Source: Patiria pectinifera
Lineage: Eukaryota > Echinodermata > Asteroidea > Valvatida > Asterinidae
DNA: 64,000 nt
Direction of reading: 5' to 3'
Assembly: GCA_029964075.1 (NCBI GenBank)
Contig: CM057149.1
Span: forward strand, 12,596,465 to 12,660,464
The position numbers and the translations under genes were made by a program. Each line of letters begins with the position of its first letter. Positions within the stretch are counted from its first letter, which is position 1. Under the pieces are notes generated by a model, which ran no database searches, was not told where the DNA came from, and was given only the letters and a program-made list of their open reading frames with translations. Shown piece by piece: positions 19,846 through 31,296 of the stretch.

Positions 19846-22800
19846 CTAAAGGTACCTTAACATGGATGGATTTTGACAAACTATAGTTTGTTGTATAGCG
19901 GATGAATAGGCCAACAAGCTGACAAATCGGCAAGGCTTCAGACTTGAAACTGTTGGAGTGAGCCCCAGACGTAGGTACATGATGCCCCCAGTTTCGTTTT
20001 TGTGCAGTAGGCCCCATAGCAAGGGCTGTCAGCGCCAGCCGACATGGCTCTCATGTGTCGCGGTCTAAAGGTACCTTAACATGGATGGATTTTGAAAAAC
20101 TATAGTTTGTTGTATAGCGGATGAATAGGCCAACAAGCTGACAAATCGGCAAGGCTTCAGACTTGACACTTTTGGAGTGAACTCCAGATGTAGGTACATG
20201 ATGGCCCCAGTTTCGTTTTTGTGCAGTAGGCCCCATAGCAAGGGCTGTCAGCGCCAGCCGACATGGCTCTCATGTGTCGCGGTCTAAAGGTACCTTAACA
20301 TGGATGGATTTTGACAAACTATAGCTTGTTGTATAGCGGATGAATACGCGAACATGATAACAAATCGGCAAGGCTTCAGACTTGAAAGTGTTGGAGTGAG
20401 CCCCAGACGTAGGTACATGATGCCTCCAGTTTCGTTTTTGTGCAGTAGGCCCCATAGCAAGGGCTTTCAGCGCCAGCCGACATGGCTCTCATGTGTCGCG
20501 GTCTAAAGGTACCTTAACATGGATGGATTTTGACAAACTATAGCTTGTTGTATAGCGGATGAATAGGCCAACAAGCTGACAAATCGGCAAGGCTTCAGAC
20601 TTGAAACTTTTGGAGTGAGCCCTAGACGTAGGTACATGATACCCCCAGTTTCGTTTTGGTGCCCTAGGCCCCATAGCAAGGGCTGTCAGCGCCAGCCGAC
20701 ATGGCTCTCATGTGTCGCGGTCTAAAGGTACCTTAACATGGATGGATTTTGACAAACTATAGCTTGTTGTATAGCGGATGAATAGGCCAACAAGCTGACA
20801 AATCGGCAAGGCTTCAGACTTGAAACTTTTGGAGTGAGCCCTAGACGTAGGTACATGATACCCCCAGTTTCGTTTTGGTGCCCTAGGCCCCATAGCAAGG
20901 GCTGTCAGCGCCAGCCGACATGGCTCTCATGTGTCGCGGTCTAAAGGTACCTTAACATGGATGGATTTTGACAAGCTATAGCTTGATGTATAGCGGATGA
21001 ATAGGCCAACAAGCTGACAAATCGGCAAGGCTTCAGACTTGACACTTTTGGAGTGAACTCCAGATGTAGGTACATGATGCCCCCAGTTTCGTTTTTGTGC
21101 AGTAGGCCCCATAGCAAGGGCTGTCAGCGCCAGCCGACATGGCTCTCATGTGTCGCGGTCTAAAGGTACCTTAACATGGATGGATTTGAAAAACTATAGT
21201 TTGTTGTATAGCGGATGAATAGGCCAACAAGCTGACAAATCGGCAAGGCTTCAGACTTGAAACTGTTGGAGTGAGCCCCAGACGTAGGTACATGATGCCC
21301 CCAGTTTCGTTTTTGTGCAGTAGGCCCCATAGCAAGGGCTTGTCAGCCCCAGCCGACATGGCTCTCATGTGTCCCGGTCTAAAGGTACCTTAACATGGAT
21401 GGATTTTGACAAACTATAGCTTGTTGTATAGCGGATTAATAGGCCAACATGCTGACAAATCGGCAAGGCTTCAGATTTGAAACTTTTGGAGTGAGCCCAA
21501 GACGTAGGTACATGATACCCCCAGTTTCGTTTTTTGCCCTAGGCCCCATAGCAAGGGCTGTCAGCGCCAGCCGACATGGCTCTCATGTGTCGCGGTCTAA
21601 AGGTACCTTAACATGGATGGATTTTGAAAAACTATAGTTTGTTGTATAGCGGATGAATAGGCCAACAAGCTGACAAATCGGCAAGGCTTCAGACTTGAAA
21701 CTTTTGGAGTGAGCCCCAGACGTAGGTACATGATGCCCCCAATTTCGTTTTTGTGCAGTAGGCCCCATAGCAAGGGCTGTCAGCGCCAGCTGACATGGCT
21801 CTCATGTGTCGCGATCTAACGGTACCTTAACATGGATGGATTTTGACAAACTATAGCTTGATGTATAGCGGATGAACAGGCCAACAAGCTGACAAATCGG
21901 CAAGGCTTCAGACTTAACACTTTTGGAGTGAGCTCCAGATGTAGGTACATGATGCCCCCAGTTTCGTTTTTGTGCAGTAGGCCCCATAGCAAGGGCTGTC
22001 AGCGCCTGCCGTCATGGCTCTCATGTGTCTCGGTCTAAATGTACCTTAACATAAAGGGATTTTGACAAACTATAACTTGTTGTATAGCGGATGAATAGGC
22101 CAACATGCTAACAAATCGGCAAGGCTTCAGACTTGAAACTTTTGGAGTGAGCCCCAGACGTAGGTACATGATGCCCCCAGTTTCGTTTTTGTGCAGTAGG
22201 CCCCATAGCAAGGGCTGTCAGCCCCACCCGACATGGCTCTCATGTGTCGCGGTCTAAAGGTACGTTAACATGGATGGATTTTGACAAACTATAGCTTGTT
22301 GTATAGCGGATGAATAGGCCAACATGCTGACAAATCAGCACGGCTTTACACTTGAAACTTTTGGAGTGATACCCAGATGTAGGTACATGATGCCCCCAGT
22401 TTCGTTTTTGTGCCCTATGCCCCATAGCATGGGCTGTCAGCGCCAGCCGACATGGCTCTCATGTGTCGCGGTCTAAAGGTACCTTAACATGGATGGATTT
22501 TGAAAAACTATAGTTTGTTGTATAGCGGATGAATAGGCCAACAAGCTGACAAATCGGCAAGGCTTCAGACTTGAAAGTGTTGGAGTGAGCCCCAGACGTA
22601 GGTACATTATGCCCCCAGTTTCGTTTTTGTGCAGTAGGCCCCATAGCAAGGGCTGTCAGCGCCAGCCGACATGGCTCTCATGTGTCGCGGTCTAAAGGTA
22701 CCTTAACATAAATGGATTTTGACAAACTATAGCTTGTTGTATAGCGGATGAATAGGCCAACAAGCTGACAAATCGGCAAGGCTTCAGACTCGAAACTTTT

Positions 22801-25741
22801 GGAGTGAGCCCCAGACGTAAGTACATGATGCCCCCAGTTTCGTTTTTGTGCAGTAGGCCCCATATCAAGGGCTGTCAGCCCCACCCGACATGGCTCTCAT
22901 GTGTCGCGGTCTAAAGGTACGTTAACATGGATGGATTTTGACAAACTATAGCTTGTTGTATAGCGGATGAATAGGCCAACATGATAACAAATCGGCAAGG
23001 CTTCAGATTTGAAACTTTGGAGTGAGCCCAAGACGTAGGTACATGATACCCCCAGTTTCGTTTTTTTGCCCTAGGCCCCATAGCAAGGACTGTCAGCGCC
23101 AGCCGACATGGCTCTCATGTGTCGCGGTCTAAAGGTACCTTAACATGGATGGATTTTGAAAAACTATAGTTTGTTGTATAGCGGATGAATAGGCCAACAA
23201 GCTGACAAATCGGCAAGGCTTCAGACTTGAAACTTTTGGAGTGAGCCCCAGACGTAGGTACATGATGCCCCCAATTTCGTTTTTGTGCAGTAGGCCCCAT
23301 AGCAAGGGCTGTCAGCGCCAGCTGACATGGCTCTCATGTGTCGCGGTCTAAAGGTACCTTAACATAGATGGATTTTGACAAACTATAGCTTGATGTATAG
23401 CGGATGAATAGGTTAACAAGCTGACAAATCGGCAAGGCTTCAGACTTGAAACTGTTGGAGTGAGCCCCAGACGTAGGTACATGATGCCCCCAGTTTCGTT
23501 TTTGTGCAGTAGGCCCCATAGCAAGGGCTGTCAGCGCCAGCCGACATGGCTCTCATGTGTCGCGGTCTAAAGGTACCTTAACATGGATGGATTTTGACAA
23601 ACTATAGCTTGTTGTATAGCGGATGAATAGGCCAACATGATAACAAATCGGCAAGGCTTCAGACTTGAAACTTTTGGAGTGAGCCCCAGACGTAGGTACA
23701 AGATGCCTCCAGTTTCGTTTTTGTGCAGTAGGCCCCATAGCAAGGGCTGTCAGCGCCAGCCGACATGGCTCTCATGTGTCGTGGTCTAAAGGTACCTTAA
23801 CATGGATGGATTTTGACAAACTATAGCTTGATGTATAGCGGATGAATAGGCCAACAAGCTGACAAATCGGCAAGGCTTCAGACTTGAAACTTTTGGAGTG
23901 AGCCCCAGACGTAGGTACATGATGCCCCCAGTTTCGTTTTTGTGCAGTAGGCCCCATAGCAAGGGCTGTCAGCGCCAGCTGACATGGCTCTCATGTGTCG
24001 CGGTCTAAAGGTACCTTAACATGGATGGATTTTGACAAACTATAGCTTGATGTATAGCGGATGAATAGGCAAACAAGCTGACAAATCGGCAAGGCTTCAG
24101 ACCTGACACTTTTGGAGTGAGCTCCAGATGTAGGTACATGATGCCCCCAGTTTCGTTTTTGTGCAGTAGGCCCCATAGCAAGGGCTGTCAGCGCCAGCCG
24201 TCATGGCTCTCATGTGTCTCGGTCTAAATGTACCTTAACATAGAGGGATTTTGACAAACTATAACTTGTTGTATAGCGGATGAATAGGCCAACATGATAA
24301 CAAATCGGCAAGGCTTCAGACTTGAAACTTTTGGAGTGAGCCCCAGACGTAGGTACATGATGCCCCCAGTTTCGTTTTTGTGCAGTAGGCCCCATAGCAA
24401 GGGCTGTCAGCGCCAGCCGACATGGCTCTCATGTGTCGCGGCCTAAAGGTACCTTAACATGGATGGATTTTAACAATCTATAGCTTGTTGTATAGCGGAT
24501 GAATAGGCCAACAAGCTGACAAATCGGCAAGGCTTCAGACTGGACACTTTTGGAGTGAGCCCCAGATGTAGGTACATGATGCCCCAAGTTTCGTTTCTGT
24601 GCAGTAGGCCCCATAGCAAAGGCTGTCAGCGCCAGCCGACATTGCTCTCATGTGTCGCGGTCTAAAGGTACCTTAACATAGATGGATTTTAACAAACTAT
24701 AACTTGTTGTATAGCGGATGAATAGGCCAACATGCTGACAAATCGGCAGGCTTCAGACTTGAAACTTTTGGAGTGAGTTCCAGACGTAGGTACATGATGC
24801 CCCCAGTTTCGTTTTTGTGCAGTAGGCCCCATAGCAAGGGCTGTCAGCCCCAGCCGACATGGCTCTCATGTGTCGCGGTCTAAAGGTACCTTAACATAAA
24901 GGGATTTTGACAAACTATAACTTGTTGTATAGCGGATGAATAGGCCAACATGCTAACAAATCGGCAAGGCTTCAGACTTGAAACTTTTGGAGTGAGCCCC
25001 AGACGTAGGTACATGATGCCCCCAGTTTCGTTTTTGTGCAGTAGGCCCCATAGCAAGGGCTGTCAGCCCCACCCGACATGGCTCTCATGTGTCGCGGTCT
25101 AAAGGTACGTTAACATGGATGGATTTTGACAAACTATAGCTTGTTGTATAGCGGATGAATAGGCCAACAAGCTGACAAATCGGCACGGCTTCACACATGA
25201 AACTTTTGGAGTGATACCCAGATGTAGGTACATGATGCCCCCAGTTTCGTTTTTGTGCCCTATGCCCCATAGCAAGGGCTGTCAGCGCCAGCTGACATGG
25301 CTCTCATGTGTCGCGATCTAACGGTACCTTAACATGGATGGATTTTGACAAACTATAGCTTGATGTATAGCGGATGAATAGGCCAACAAGCTGACAAATC
25401 GGCAAGGCTTCAGACTTAACACTTTTGGAGTGAGCTCCAGATGTAGGGACATGATGCCCCCAGTTTCGTTTTTGTGCAGTAGGCCCCATAGCAAGGGCTG
25501 TCAGCGCCTGCCGTCATGGCTCTCATGTGTCTCGGTCTAAATGTACCTTAACATAAAGGGATTTTGACAAACTATAACTTGTTGTATAGCGGATGAATAG
25601 GCCAACATGCTAACAAATCGGCAAGGCTTCAGACTTGAAACTTTTGGAGTGAGCCCCAGACGTAGGTACATGATGCCCCCAGTTTCGTTTTTGTGCAGTA
25701 GGCCCCATAGCAAGGGCTGTCAGCCCCACCCGACATGGCTC

Positions 25742-27274
25742 TCATGTGTCGCGGTCTAAAGGTACGTTAACATGGATGGATTTTGACAAACTATAGCTTG
25801 TTGTATAGCGGATGAATAGGCCAACATGCTGACAAATCAGCACGGCTTTACACTTGAAACTTTTGGAGTGATACCCAGATGTAGGTACATGATGCCCCCA
25901 GTTTCGTTTTTGTGCCCTATGCCCCATAGCATGGGCTGTCAGCGCCAGCCGACATGGCTCTCATGTGTCGCGGTCTAAAGGTACCTTAACATGGATGGAT
26001 TTTGAAAAACTATAGTTTGTTGTATAGCGGATGAATAGGCCAACAAGCTGACAAATCGGCAAGGCTTCAGACTTGAAAGTGTTGGAGTGAGCCCCAGACG
26101 TAGGTACATTATGTCCCCAGTTTCGTTTTTGTGCAGTAGGCCCCATAGCAAGGGCTGTCAGCGTCAGCCGACATGGCTCTCATGTGTCGCGGTCTAAAGG
26201 TACCTTAACATAAATGGATTTTGACAATCTATAGCTTGTTGTATAGCGGATGAATAGGCCAACAAGCTGACAAATCGGCAAGGCTTCAGACTCGAAACTT
26301 TTGGAGTGAGCCCCAGACGTAAGTACATGATGCCCCCAGTTTCGTTTTTGTGCAGTAGGCCCCATAGCAAGGGCTGTCAGCCCCACCCGACATGGCTCTC
26401 ATGTGTCGCGGTCTAAAGGTACGTTAACATGGATGGATTTTGACAAACTATAGCTTGTTGTATAGCGGATGAATAGGCCAACATGATAACAAATCGGCAA
26501 GGCTTCAGATTTGAAACTTTTGGAGTGAGCCCTAGACGTAGGTACATGATACCCCCAGTTTCGTTTTTTTGCCCTAGGCCCCATAGCAAGGACTGTCAGC
26601 GCCAGCCGACATGGCTCTCATGTGTCGCGGTCTAAAGGTACCTTAACATGGATGGATTTTGAAAAACTATAGTTTGTTGTATAGCGGATGAATAGGCCAA
26701 CAAGCTGACAAATCGGCAAGGCTTCAGACTTGAAACTTTTGGAGTGAGCCCCAGACGTAGGTACATGATGCCCCCAATTTCGTTTTTGTGCAGTAGGCCC
26801 CATAGCAAGGGCTGTCAGCGCCAGCTGACATGGCTCTCATGTGTCGCGGTCTAAAGGTACCTTAACATGGATGGATTTTGACAAACTATAGCTTGATGTA
26901 TAGCGGATGAATAGGCAAACAAGCTGACAAATCGGCAAGGCTTCAGACTTGACACTTTTGGAGTGAGCTCCAGATGTAGGTACATGATGCCCCCAGTTTC
27001 GTTTTTGTGCAGTAGGCCCCATAGCAAGGGCTGTCAGCGCCAGCCGTCATGGCTCTCATGTGTCTCGGTCTAAATGTACCTTAACATAGAGGGATTTTGA
27101 CAAACTATAACTTGTTGTATAGCGGATGAATAGGCCAACATGATAACAAATCGGCAAGGCTTCAGACTTGAAACTTTTGGAGTGAGCCCCAGACGTAGGT
27201 ACATGATGCCCCCAGTTTCGTTTTTGTGCAGTAGGCCCCATAGCAAGGGCTGTCAGCCCCACCCGACATGGCTC
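25742..27274. repeat. Seven-unit higher-order repeat (1533 bp)
   Basis: Distinct unit types occur in fixed order. A unit with CAGCACGGCTTTACAC at 25742 is followed by a CTTGAAAGTGTTGG unit, a CAGACTCGAAAC unit, a CATGATAACAAATCGG unit and three more. The same order restarts at 27275 (7 x 219 bp later), and continues after the retrotransposon at 35724. A partial version begins at 22240. Confidence 0.75.
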
Positions 27275-27762
27275 TCATGTGTCGCGGTCTAAAGGTACGT
27301 TAACATGGATGGATTTTGACAAACTATAGCTTGTTGTATAGCGGATGAATAGGCCAACATGCTGACAAATCAGCACGGCTTTACACTTGAAACTTTTGGA
27401 GTGATACCCAGATGTAGGTACATGATGCCCCCAGTTTCGTTTTTGTGCCCTATGCCCCATAGCATGGGCTGTCAGCGCCAGCCGACATGGCTCTCATGTG
27501 TCGCGGTCTAAAGGTACCTTAACATGGATGGATTTTGAAAAACTATAGTTTGTTGTATAGCGGATGAATAGGCCAACAAGCTGACAAATCGGCAAGGCTT
27601 CAGACTTGAAAGTGTTGGAGTGAGCCCCAGACGTAGGTACATTATGTCCCCAGTTTCGTTTTTGTGCAGTAGGCCCCATAGCAAGGGCTGTCAGCGCCAG
27701 CCGACATGGCTCTCATGTGTCGCGGTCTAAAGGTACCTTAACATAAATGGATTTTGACAAAC

Positions 27763-27767
27763 TATAG
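27763..27767. repeat. Target-site duplication, left
   Basis: TATAG directly before the 5' LTR. The same five bases follow the 3' LTR at 35724-35728, where the satellite unit resumes in register. Confidence 0.93.
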
Positions 27768-29310
27768 TGTAACAGTCCGTTTCAATTTATTTATTTATTT
27801 TTCTTTTATTTGATGTGTCCTTTCCTTTCCACCTTACAAGTAAAAGTTCCTATGTAAATGTCTTTTCTTTTCCTGTGTGAATATTCAATAGCTATGTGCA
27901 TTCTTAGACATTCTTCAGTTGGGTGTAGTTCTTTTGTGTTTGATTAGTTGGGTGTGTATGTGTGTGGGAGTATATAAGTGTATGGTTAGTGTGACTGCAG
28001 CCCACTCTATCTCATATTGAGAGCTCACTAGACACCAAGACAAATATCCTGCTGCCTGCTGCCTGCTGCCTGCTGCCTAACCTTTTTGCTGAGCAGAGTA
28101 TTCAGACTCTGGTGCAGAGCAAACTTTTATTAGCAGAGCCAAGCCGTGTACTGCAGCATTGCCATATAGCTGTTAGCTGGGGCATTTTTGCTCCACTGTC
28201 TGCTGGTGAGCTGAAAACCAGATACGGGGAACCTCACTGCAAAACCGTGAGTTAGATTAATTAATTTGTTTCCGCTAATTTTATCCGAAGTGGTTTAATT
28301 TCTTAAAATTTGTTTATTTGTTCGAAGGATTATTTTGCCTACAAAATATAGTGATTGCTTAAACTTGCATGACCTGTTTACGTTATTTATGTTGAAGATT
28401 GGGATTATTATTATTGGGGATCGGGTATTTTAATTTCACTTTTCCAGAAAGTATTACTGGGGATTTCAGCCAGCTGAGGAACTTCTTCTTTGTCACCCAT
28501 ATAATGGTCTGAGATTCTGACGTTGCAATGGGACAGTCACGTTACTACTGTGCTAGCTCTAGCTGTGTCGAGACCTGACCCTGGTACTACCCCAAGATCC
28601 AGACCAAGTCTGAGGAGACCCTTTTGACGGCTCAGTGGAACACCAGAACTGTAATTTATACTGGGTGAACTGATTTTAGAGCGTGTATAGCCGTTAATAA
28701 TTTTCATACATTGTATATCGTCAACTGGTCAGAGATGGAGTGATTTATTCTGTGTGTAATTTGTGCCACCGGAACCGTGAAACTCAAATAATAGCAAGTA
28801 TAAAAAGTGGTTGTTTTTTGGTGAAAGACACTTAAGAATAAGTAAACCGTTCAGTGTTAATTTGATTTACAAGAAAACGCATAAGTGATCCCACTGGTGT
28901 AGCAACTAAAATTTCAGTTAAAGTGAACAGAAGTGTAAATTAGTAGTGCAGTACAAAAACCTAGTGTAATTAAGTTAGTGTATAGTGCACATAAGTGCAC
29001 TGTGTTTCAAGTATTCAACTTGAACAATAACCTTGTTAACTCAAGTGAAGTGTAATACCGTTTTTGAAACGGAAGTGTAGTAAGGTTTTTGTAACAGAAG
29101 AAGCTTAAGGATTCAAGTCTGAAAACAGTGGTTCAATCAGAGATTTATTTATTAATTTAATTCCGTGGTCATAGTCCCAGAAGTGTACATTTAATCAATA
29201 TAATTGTGTAGTCCTTCATTGAATGTTTTTAATATTAAAGTTTTTGTAAATAATTGTCACTGAAAGTAAATTCTCCGTGTTGATTTATTTGCGTTGACAA
29301 CAGTCTGACA
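27768..29310 (+). repeat. 5' LTR, 1543 bp
   Basis: Starts TGTAACAG and ends CTGACA, the usual TG...CA. A TATATAAG box is at 27971-27978. The GCTGCCT unit is present four times at 28051-28078 (three in the 3' LTR). ATTAAA at 29233-29238 is a possible polyadenylation signal. Confidence 0.95.
27971..27978 (+). promoter_or_regulatory. TATA box in 5' LTR
   Basis: TATATAAG about 200 bp into the LTR, a sensible place for the U3/R promoter. The matching box in the 3' LTR is at 34389-34396. Confidence 0.6.
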
Positions 29311-29313
29311 TTT

Positions 29314-29330
29314 TGGGGGCTTGTCCGGGA
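29314..29330 (+). other. Primer binding site, proline tRNA
   Basis: TGGGGGCTTGTCCGGGA starts three bases after the 5' LTR. It is complementary to the 3' end of animal proline tRNA with one mismatch, the same primer class used by several vertebrate gammaretroviruses. Confidence 0.85.
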
Positions 29331-29455
29331 ATTGAAAAAAAACCCTGTTGTCAGCTCAGATAAATATTTACGTGTAAATTTTGATGTGAGGATATTTCCA
29401 TTGAAAGTTTGTAATAATATTTCTGTTTTAGATCGTATTATTTTAGTGCAGGTTC

Positions 29456-30532
29456 ATGCCGAAATCTGGTCTCAGCTCACCCGCGACACTCCCGCTGCGT
29501 CAGCCGCTTTGCGTGCTACTTACCGTGGTGCTTGCCGTGCTACTTACCGTGGTGCTTGCCGTGCTACTTACCGTGCTGCTTGCAGGAGTTGGTTTGGAAG
29601 CTAAACGAGCAATCATGGAGAAGTGGGTTGAGGTTGGTAAAGAGATGGGATTGCAGGGTGGTGACTTAATGGATTTCATTAGAGAGAGAGAGAGAGCGGC
29701 AAAGGAAGAGAGAATGGAGTTGAGGTCGTTGAAGAAACAAGAGCAGGAAATCTTAGAGATGAGAATGAAAGTACATGAGGCTGAAAGCAAACCAGGTAAG
29801 GAGGTAAAACCCACTGTAACCACAAACACCAAGGCAAAGATGCCTAAACTCCCTAGTTTTCATGATGACAAAGATGACCTTGATTCATACTTGCAAAGGT
29901 TTGAGCGCTATGCAACCAGTCAGAAATGGCCACCTGAGACTTGGGCCATTAACCTATGTGCACTCCTCACAGGTAAGGCTTTGTATGTATCTACCAGAAT
30001 CCCAAAAGATCTTGTGAATGATTATGATACACTCAAGAAAGCATTGTTCAAGCAGTATAACTTAACCGAAGATGGCTTTCGTGTAAAGTTCCGTACAGCC
30101 AAACCAGATAAGGAGGAAAGCCAGACACAATTTGAAGTACGTTTAGAGAATGATTTTGACAGGTGGATCGACTTAGCAAAGATTGCAGGGACTTATACTG
30201 GATTGAAGAGTTTGATTTTAAGAGAACAATTCATTAGTAGTTGTAGCTCAGAATTATCTATCTTTCTGAAAGAACGTTTACCCACAGATTTGGACAAGAT
30301 GGCCAAGTTAGCTGAACAGTTCATTGAGGCCCGTGGAACAACATTCGGCCAGTTTACTCACCACATCAAGAAGCAGCCAACCACAACGAGCTTCAAGAAA
30401 CCTGAGTCGTCGAAGCCTTCCACAGCCCAGAGTCGTTCAACCACTTTTGTGCCGATGCAAGAGAGGATTTGCTTCGTCTGCAAGAAGAAGGGGCATCTCG
30501 CCAAAGATTGTCGTTTCGAGGAACCCCAATGA
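29456..30532 (+). CDS. gag: gag polyprotein
   Basis: An open frame of 358 codons. The part that looks like a conserved gag starts at the in-frame ATG at 29615 (MEKWVEVGKEMGL), followed by a charged, probably coiled-coil stretch, a capsid-like region (LPSFHDDKDDLDSYLQRFER, about residues 130-270) and a C-terminal CCHC knuckle, CFVCKKKGHLAKDC. The residues before 29615 come from three copies of a 24-bp direct repeat (29512-29583), giving a Leu/Val-rich run, and may be untranslated leader. gag binds genomic RNA and forms the particle. It ends in TGA and overlaps the protease frame by 64 bp in the -1 frame. Confidence 0.9.
   Translation: MPKSGLSSPATLPLRQPLCVLLTVVLAVLLTVVLAVLLTVLLAGVGLEAKRAIMEKWVEVGKEMGLQGGDLMDFIRERERAAKEERMELRSLKKQEQEILEMRMKVHEAESKPGKEVKPTVTTNTKAKMPKLPSFHDDKDDLDSYLQRFERYATSQKWPPETWAINLCALLTGKALYVSTRIPKDLVNDYDTLKKALFKQYNLTEDGFRVKFRTAKPDKEESQTQFEVRLENDFDRWIDLAKIAGTYTGLKSLILREQFISSCSSELSIFLKERLPTDLDKMAKLAEQFIEARGTTFGQFTHHIKKQPTTTSFKKPESSKPSTAQSRSTTFVPMQERICFVCKKKGHLAKDCRFEEPQ
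29512..29583 (+). repeat. Three 24-bp direct repeats near the gag start
   Basis: CGTGCTACTTACCGTGGTGC plus TTGC occurs at 29512, 29536 and 29560, the last copy with one change. The unit is a multiple of three, so the frame is kept. Confidence 0.92.
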
Positions 30533-31296
30533 GAGCGTCGAGTATGTTGGTCGATGATGGTAACAACAGTGGACATCCTAGAGTTAGTCAGTCTGATGGT
30601 GCCATAGGATCGCATGGTGAGTCAACAAATAAGCATGACTGTAATTGTTCCGATTGTCCTAGAGGCAGGGAAACCGTTGCCTTTATGGTTTCACATAAAC
30701 TCCCCTCTTTGAGTGATTGTTGCAGAGAAGACGATCATGTTACCCTCAGATGCGGACATCAACTGCCCATCATGAGTGCTGCCTGCCGAGAGCGTCTCAC
30801 CGGAATGCCAGTGAAAGAAGGACAGATTGGTACCCAGAAAGTGTCCGTGCTCAGAGACAGCGGCTGCAGTGGTGTTGTGGTGCGACAGAGCCTTGTTACC
30901 GATGATCAGTTGACAGGTGAGCAACGAGCATGTGTTCTGATAGATGGGACAATCAGAAAGTCACCCGTGGCTAAGATCTCTATTGACACCCCATTCTACC
31001 GTGGTCAAGTTGAGGCAATTTGTATGAAGAATCCTGTGTATGATGTTATTTTGGGTAATGTCCTAGGAGTTCGGGATCCCAGAGATCCAGACGAAAACTG
31101 GTCTCCTGAGAAAACCACTGGTCCTGACCTTACATTAGCTGTCCAAACCAGAGCTCAGAAGGCTGCTGCTGAGAAACCTCCTAAGTCATTGAAGGTGCCA
31201 AGCTGTATTTCTGATGTTGTCACTGCAGAAGATCTCCAAGCTGCACAAGAGTCAGATCCACACTGCAACGATGTAGGAATTAGCCAAGGAAAGTGA
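30469..31296 (+). CDS. pro: Aspartic protease part of pol
   Basis: An open frame of 275 codons in the -1 frame relative to gag, so a -1 ribosomal frameshift in the 30469-30532 overlap is the likely route. No textbook slippery heptamer stands out. A Cys/His-rich segment (about residues 58-106, including LRCGHQLPIMSAAC) precedes the catalytic VLRDSGCSG (D130-S-G in place of the commoner DTG) and the flap-side VYDVILGN motif near residue 200. It processes Gag and Pol. The tail after about residue 215 is a linker with QTRAQKAAAE leading to the integrase. The frame ends where integrase-type sequence begins to show frame breaks. Confidence 0.87.
   Translation: MLRLQEEGASRQRLSFRGTPMRASSMLVDDGNNSGHPRVSQSDGAIGSHGESTNKHDCNCSDCPRGRETVAFMVSHKLPSLSDCCREDDHVTLRCGHQLPIMSAACRERLTGMPVKEGQIGTQKVSVLRDSGCSGVVVRQSLVTDDQLTGEQRACVLIDGTIRKSPVAKISIDTPFYRGQVEAICMKNPVYDVILGNVLGVRDPRDPDENWSPEKTTGPDLTLAVQTRAQKAAAEKPPKSLKVPSCISDVVTAEDLQAAQESDPHCNDVGISQGK

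Larger units (their letters stand above)
19846..27767. repeat. 219-bp satellite, block B left part
   Basis: About 36 head-to-tail units with the same phase as block A. Unit variants here are more diverse than in block C: for example units with CGTTAACATGG, with ACATGATAACAAATCG, or with GCCCTATGCCCC in place of GCAGTAGGCCCC. The last unit is broken after ACAAACTATAG by the retrotransposon. On the - strand each intact unit has an open frame of 61 codons because 219 is divisible by three. It varies freely, and I do not treat it as a gene. Confidence 0.97.

Noticed and set aside
19846-27767. Dozens of small minus-strand genes of 61 codons
   Set aside because: They are one frame of the 219-bp satellite repeated. 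Variation between units is not of the kind expected for a constrained protein, and no promoter or intron context is seen.
29332-29604. 90-codon open frame starting at the primer binding site as a separate retrotransposon gene
   Set aside because: It lies in the leader and reads the 24-bp repeats in another frame than gag, and shows no domain.
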